DNA of 8,976 bases, taken from an archaeon RBG_16_50_20 (lineage in GTDB: Archaea > Thermoproteota > Bathyarchaeia > 40CM-2-53-6). The notes below the pieces were generated by a model, which saw only the letters and a list, made by a program, of their open reading frames with translations, did not search any database and had not been told where the DNA came from. A program made the position numbers and the translations under genes. The stretch spans positions 1-8,976 of the forward strand of contig MEMY01000001.1 of the NCBI GenBank assembly GCA_001768965.1, written 5' to 3'. Below, piece by piece: positions 6,392 to 8,976 of this stretch (the first letter of the stretch is position 1; each line of letters begins with the position of its first letter).

Positions 6392-6471
6392 AGAAGAATA
6401 GCATACAACTAAACATCAGTTTGGCTCAGTCAACTGAGGGATACATTGACCTCAAGGACGTACGAGAAGAC

Positions 6472-7560
6472 ATGGATTTTGAAACGCGCCTAGATCTTGT
6501 GAGCCGTGGAGCAGAGGAGATCATCACTCGCGACGAACTCAGAGCCATTCTAGAATCGAAGTCCCGACCTCGCGCCTATTGGGGCTTTGAGGCGAGCGGA
6601 ATGATGCACATCGGCATGGGGCTGGTGTGCGGGGGGAAGATCAAGGACATGGTCGAGGCGGGATTCGACTTCACCATGTTCCTAGCAGACTGGCATTCTT
6701 GGATCAACAACAAGCTTGGAGGTGTGCTTGAGAACATACGCCTATGTGGTGAGTACTTCAAACAATGCTTCACAGCCATAGGCATACCTCCTGACAAAGT
6801 CACGTACTGTTCGGCATCTGACCTCGCTGCGAAGCGGGAGTATTGGGAGCAGGTTGTGCGCGTTGCCAAATCCGTTAATGTGAGTCGCATCTGGCGAGCC
6901 CTCCCAATAATGGGGAGAGGGATGGATAGCAAGGACCTTGAGGCGGCTTCAACATTCTACCCTTGCATGCAAGTCGCAGACATCTTTGAACTCCAACTCG
7001 ACGTCGCCTGTGCAGGTATGGACCAGCGCAAAGCCCATGTTCTCGCCCGGGACGTGGCCGAGAAGCTAGGATTGCACAAACCAACCAGCCTCCACACACC
7101 TTTGATTGCGGGATTGGTTGGGGCAAGCAAGATGGATACGACCCAGTACGATGAGAATCCTGAACTTAGTTCCCAGATCTCCTTCAAGATGTCTAAGAGT
7201 GCTCCTGAAAGCAGCATACTCATTCACGACGAGCCTGAGGCAATTCGAAACAAGATTCGAGGCGCCTACTGCCCTCCCAAGGAGATCAAAGGCAATCCGA
7301 TTCTCGAGATCTCGAAATACATCCTACTGCCGTGGGAGAGATCATTCGAGATTGATCGACCAGAGAAGTATGGCGGTCCGATAGATTTCGCTACCTACGA
7401 GGAATTGGAGAACGATTACAGGGAAGGAAAGATCCATCCTCTAGACCTGAAGAACGCGGTCGCAGAGAGCTTGGTAAAGATCCTCGAACCAGTTCGAGAA
7501 GAGTTTGAGAAGCACCCCTCCTTATTGCGCAAAATGGAACAGTTACAGATCACAAGGTAA
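6472..7560 (+). CDS. tyrS: Tyrosyl-tRNA synthetase (archaeal/eukaryotic type)
   Basis: Charges tRNA-Tyr with tyrosine in the cytosol. The product is 362 residues from the ATG at 6472. Class I marks are WGFEASGMMHIGMG (37-50), where HIGM replaces HIGH, and FKMSKS (238-243). The tyrosine-site and core segments FLADWHSWINNKLGG (70-84) and YPCMQVADIFEL (163-174), and GMDQRKAHVLARDVAEKLG (182-200), are strongly conserved in archaeal TyrRS, as is the end HPLDLKNAVAESLVKILEP. The ATG start puts MDFETRLDLV at the N terminus, which fits archaeal homologues such as the Pyrococcus enzyme. A TTG at 6421 would add 17 residues but has no ribosome binding site. The ATG has only a weak aagga 13 nt upstream. 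It shares the strand with pheST after a 189-bp gap without a convincing TATA box, so read-through from pheT is likely. The TOPRIM gene follows after 9 bp. Confidence 0.95.
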   Translation: MDFETRLDLVSRGAEEIITRDELRAILESKSRPRAYWGFEASGMMHIGMGLVCGGKIKDMVEAGFDFTMFLADWHSWINNKLGGVLENIRLCGEYFKQCFTAIGIPPDKVTYCSASDLAAKREYWEQVVRVAKSVNVSRIWRALPIMGRGMDSKDLEAASTFYPCMQVADIFELQLDVACAGMDQRKAHVLARDVAEKLGLHKPTSLHTPLIAGLVGASKMDTTQYDENPELSSQISFKMSKSAPESSILIHDEPEAIRNKIRGAYCPPKEIKGNPILEISKYILLPWERSFEIDRPEKYGGPIDFATYEELENDYREGKIHPLDLKNAVAESLVKILEPVREEFEKHPSLLRKMEQLQITR

Positions 7561-7569
7561 CAATAGGCG

Positions 7570-8058
7570 TTGCGCGCACCTGCAGAAGTGAGACTTGAAC
7601 GATTTCGCAAATTGATGGACCGCGTATCCTACGAGTCTGAGCGCGGTGTGGTAATCATAGTCGAAGGACTTAGAGATCGAGAATCGCTCCGGAAGATGGG
7701 AATCAATGGACGAATCCTCTGCCTTCAGAGTAGCAGGAAGAACGTGGTGGGTTTTGTTGAGGGATTACAGGACGTACGAGACGTAGTGGTTCTGACCGAC
7801 TTCGATCGCGAGGGTGTCTTCCTAGCCAAACGACTAGCAAGGATTCTCAACGCACAGAGCGTTCACACGAACCTAGTTTTGTGGCGGGAATTACGCCAAC
7901 TTACTCGCTCAGATGTTCGAAGCATTGAGGAGCTTCCCAAGTACTATCAGAGGATGCGGGTTGAGAGTGCCGAGGTTTTACCTTCTTGGGACAGGATTTA
8001 CGAGCTACTCACCAAGAGTGGGCGTAGAGTCAATAGAAATGCACGAAGGTCACGCTGA
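7570..8058 (+). CDS. TOPRIM-domain protein, archaeal small primase-like/RNase M5-like (UPF0292-like)
   Basis: A 162-residue protein with a single TOPRIM fold, the metal-binding nuclease/nucleotidyl-transfer domain of topoisomerases, primases and RNase M5. VIIVEGLRDRESLRKMG (28-44) carries the conserved Glu (E32), and VVVLTDFDREG (72-82) carries the Asp-x-Asp metal ligands (D77, D79). LRQLTRSDVRSIEELPKYY (108-126) follows, typical of the short archaeal TOPRIM family. The C terminus is very basic (KSGRRVNRNARRSR), suggesting nucleic-acid binding. The cellular role of this family is not settled; rRNA processing by analogy with RNase M5 is only a suggestion. The TTG at 7570 is 11 nt after aaggt in the last codons of tyrS; an in-frame GTG at 7588 is possible but lacks a site. 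It should be co-transcribed with tyrS. Confidence 0.85.
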   Translation: MRAPAEVRLERFRKLMDRVSYESERGVVIIVEGLRDRESLRKMGINGRILCLQSSRKNVVGFVEGLQDVRDVVVLTDFDREGVFLAKRLARILNAQSVHTNLVLWRELRQLTRSDVRSIEELPKYYQRMRVESAEVLPSWDRIYELLTKSGRRVNRNARRSR

Positions 8059-8069
8059 CTTTTGACTGA

Positions 8070-8976
8070 TCAGAGATGCTTTGACATAGTCTGAACCATG
8101 TCAACCAGCCTGTTCGAGTAACCCCATTCATTGTCGTACCATGCGAAGACTTTGACAAGACGGTTTTCCAGGACCATTGTGAGGAGTGAGTCGAATACGG
8201 CGGAGTGTGGGTTTCCTATTATGTCAGCGGAGACCAGTGGTTCCTCTGAATACTCAAGAACGCCCCGCATTGGTCCGGTGGCGGCTTTCTGAAAAGCTTG
8301 GTTAACGTAGTCCACTGTGACGTCGCGTTCGACCTCGGCGACCAAGTCGACTATCGAACCGTCCGGCACTGGGACCCGAAGAGCTACACCGTGCAGTTTC
8401 CCTTTCAATTCGGGCAGGACTTCGGTTGTGGCTATTGCGGCCCCGGTTGAGGTGGGTATGATCGATAGCGCGGCCGCTCTGGCGCGCCTCAGGTCGTGAT
8501 GCGGCAGGTCTTGGATTCGTTGATCATTCGTGTATGCGTGTGCGGTGGTCATGAAACCGTGCTTCATCGTGCAGGAATCATTGATGACCTTAGCGAGCGG
8601 AGTTACACAGTTGGTAGTGCAGGATGCCAGCGAGACTAGATTGTGAGCCTTCGGATCGTACTTGTCAAGATTCACTCCAGGAACGATAGTTATGTCAGGA
8701 TCCTTCGCGGGTGCGGAAATGAGGATCTTGTTCGCTCCTCCTTTCATGTGCTTCGATGCTGCGTCGCGGTTCGTGAATAGGCCTGTGGACTCCACAACAA
8801 TATCGACACCATACTTTGACCACGGAATCGCTGCAGGATCCCGGACGGAGAGAACTCTGACCTCGCTGCCATCAACTCGGAACCCATCAGAGCTTGCTTG
8901 AACTGTCCCATCAAACTTGCCAAACACGGAGTCGTACTTGAGCAAGTGGGCAAGTGTCTTGGCATCGGTCACATCG
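8070..8976 (-). CDS. gap: Type I (bacterial-type) glyceraldehyde-3-phosphate dehydrogenase, 5' end outside the window
   Basis: Oxidises glyceraldehyde-3-phosphate to 1,3-bisphosphoglycerate with NAD(P) in glycolysis, or the reverse in gluconeogenesis. About 301 residues are visible; roughly 30 N-terminal residues, including the GFGRIGR nucleotide-binding loop, lie beyond the window. The frame runs open to the edge, so the GTG at 8970-8972 is an internal valine codon. The reading ...DVTDAKTLAHLLKYDS matches the usual NDLTD segment. The catalytic cysteine is in SLASCTTNC and the catalytic histidine in TTAHAYTNDQ, 27 residues later as in known enzymes. DLRRARAAALSIIPTSTGAA and WYDNEWGYSNR are textbook type I motifs. 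One oddity is SLASC where SNASC is nearly universal. Cofactor choice cannot be judged because the relevant residues are missing. Most archaea use the unrelated-looking type II enzyme, so bacterial origin is likely. It converges with the TOPRIM gene, 11 bp between stops. Confidence 0.95.
   Translation of the reverse strand, partial: DVTDAKTLAHLLKYDSVFGKFDGTVQASSDGFRVDGSEVRVLSVRDPAAIPWSKYGVDIVVESTGLFTNRDAASKHMKGGANKILISAPAKDPDITIVPGVNLDKYDPKAHNLVSLASCTTNCVTPLAKVINDSCTMKHGFMTTAHAYTNDQRIQDLPHHDLRRARAAALSIIPTSTGAAIATTEVLPELKGKLHGVALRVPVPDGSIVDLVAEVERDVTVDYVNQAFQKAATGPMRGVLEYSEEPLVSADIIGNPHSAVFDSLLTMVLENRLVKVFAWYDNEWGYSNRLVDMVQTMSKHL

Noticed and set aside
8461..8490. Adjacent NotI- and AscI-type recognition sequences and a ClaI-type site, suggestive of cloning-vector DNA.
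   Set aside because: They fall in the conserved GAPDH stretch DLRRARAAALSII and are just the Arg/Ala codons used there; the reading frame is intact on both sides.
8970..8972. A GTG as start of the gap gene.
   Set aside because: The frame continues to the window edge, and Val-Thr-Asp-Ala is part of an internal conserved segment; the nucleotide-binding N terminus must lie outside.

Overview
The window looks archaeal. The tryptophanyl- and tyrosyl-tRNA synthetases are of the archaeal/eukaryotic type, the phenylalanyl-tRNA synthetase has the archaeal/eukaryotic domain layout (N-terminal winged helices on alpha; no C-terminal anticodon-binding domain on beta), and TATA-like boxes lie upstream of several genes. 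Shine-Dalgarno sites match the AGGTGA core expected for an archaeal 16S tail, and TTG starts are common. I cannot place the phylum; a TACK- or Asgard-grade lineage would fit. The last gene, a bacterial-type (type I) glyceraldehyde-3-phosphate dehydrogenase, is the least archaeal item and suggests an old transfer from bacteria.

Layout. Positions 1-1530 hold a small accessory pair: a class I SAM-dependent methyltransferase of unknown substrate (145-996) and a 96-residue ribbon-helix-helix-like DNA-binding protein (1240-1530). The DNA upstream of both genes shares unusual GTGTG/CACAC-rich repeats, and a perfect 12-bp palindrome sits at the expected transcription start of the small gene, which suggests autoregulation and perhaps joint control. 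Positions 1680-7560 hold a same-strand array of synthetases for all three aromatic amino acids: trpS, pheS, pheT, tyrS. A TOPRIM-domain protein (7570-8058) follows tyrS closely. The partial gap gene (8070-8976, minus strand) converges on it with an 11-bp gap.

How it works together. The four synthetase genes charge tRNA-Trp, tRNA-Phe and tRNA-Tyr, so co-localisation could balance aromatic amino acid use. pheS and pheT are almost certainly co-translated: the Shine-Dalgarno of pheT lies inside the end of pheS, and pheT appears to start at a CTG codon at 4504. The gaps before trpS, pheS and tyrS each hold a short open frame. The pheS leader also has two mutually exclusive stems and looks like a possible attenuation or translational switch.

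I see no CRISPR array, insertion sequence, tRNA or rRNA gene, and no gap over 300 bp without a gene. Most of the window is housekeeping; the novelty lies in the intergenic DNA (1-144, 997-1239, 2814-2984, 6283-6471), the pheT start and the foreign-type GAPDH.
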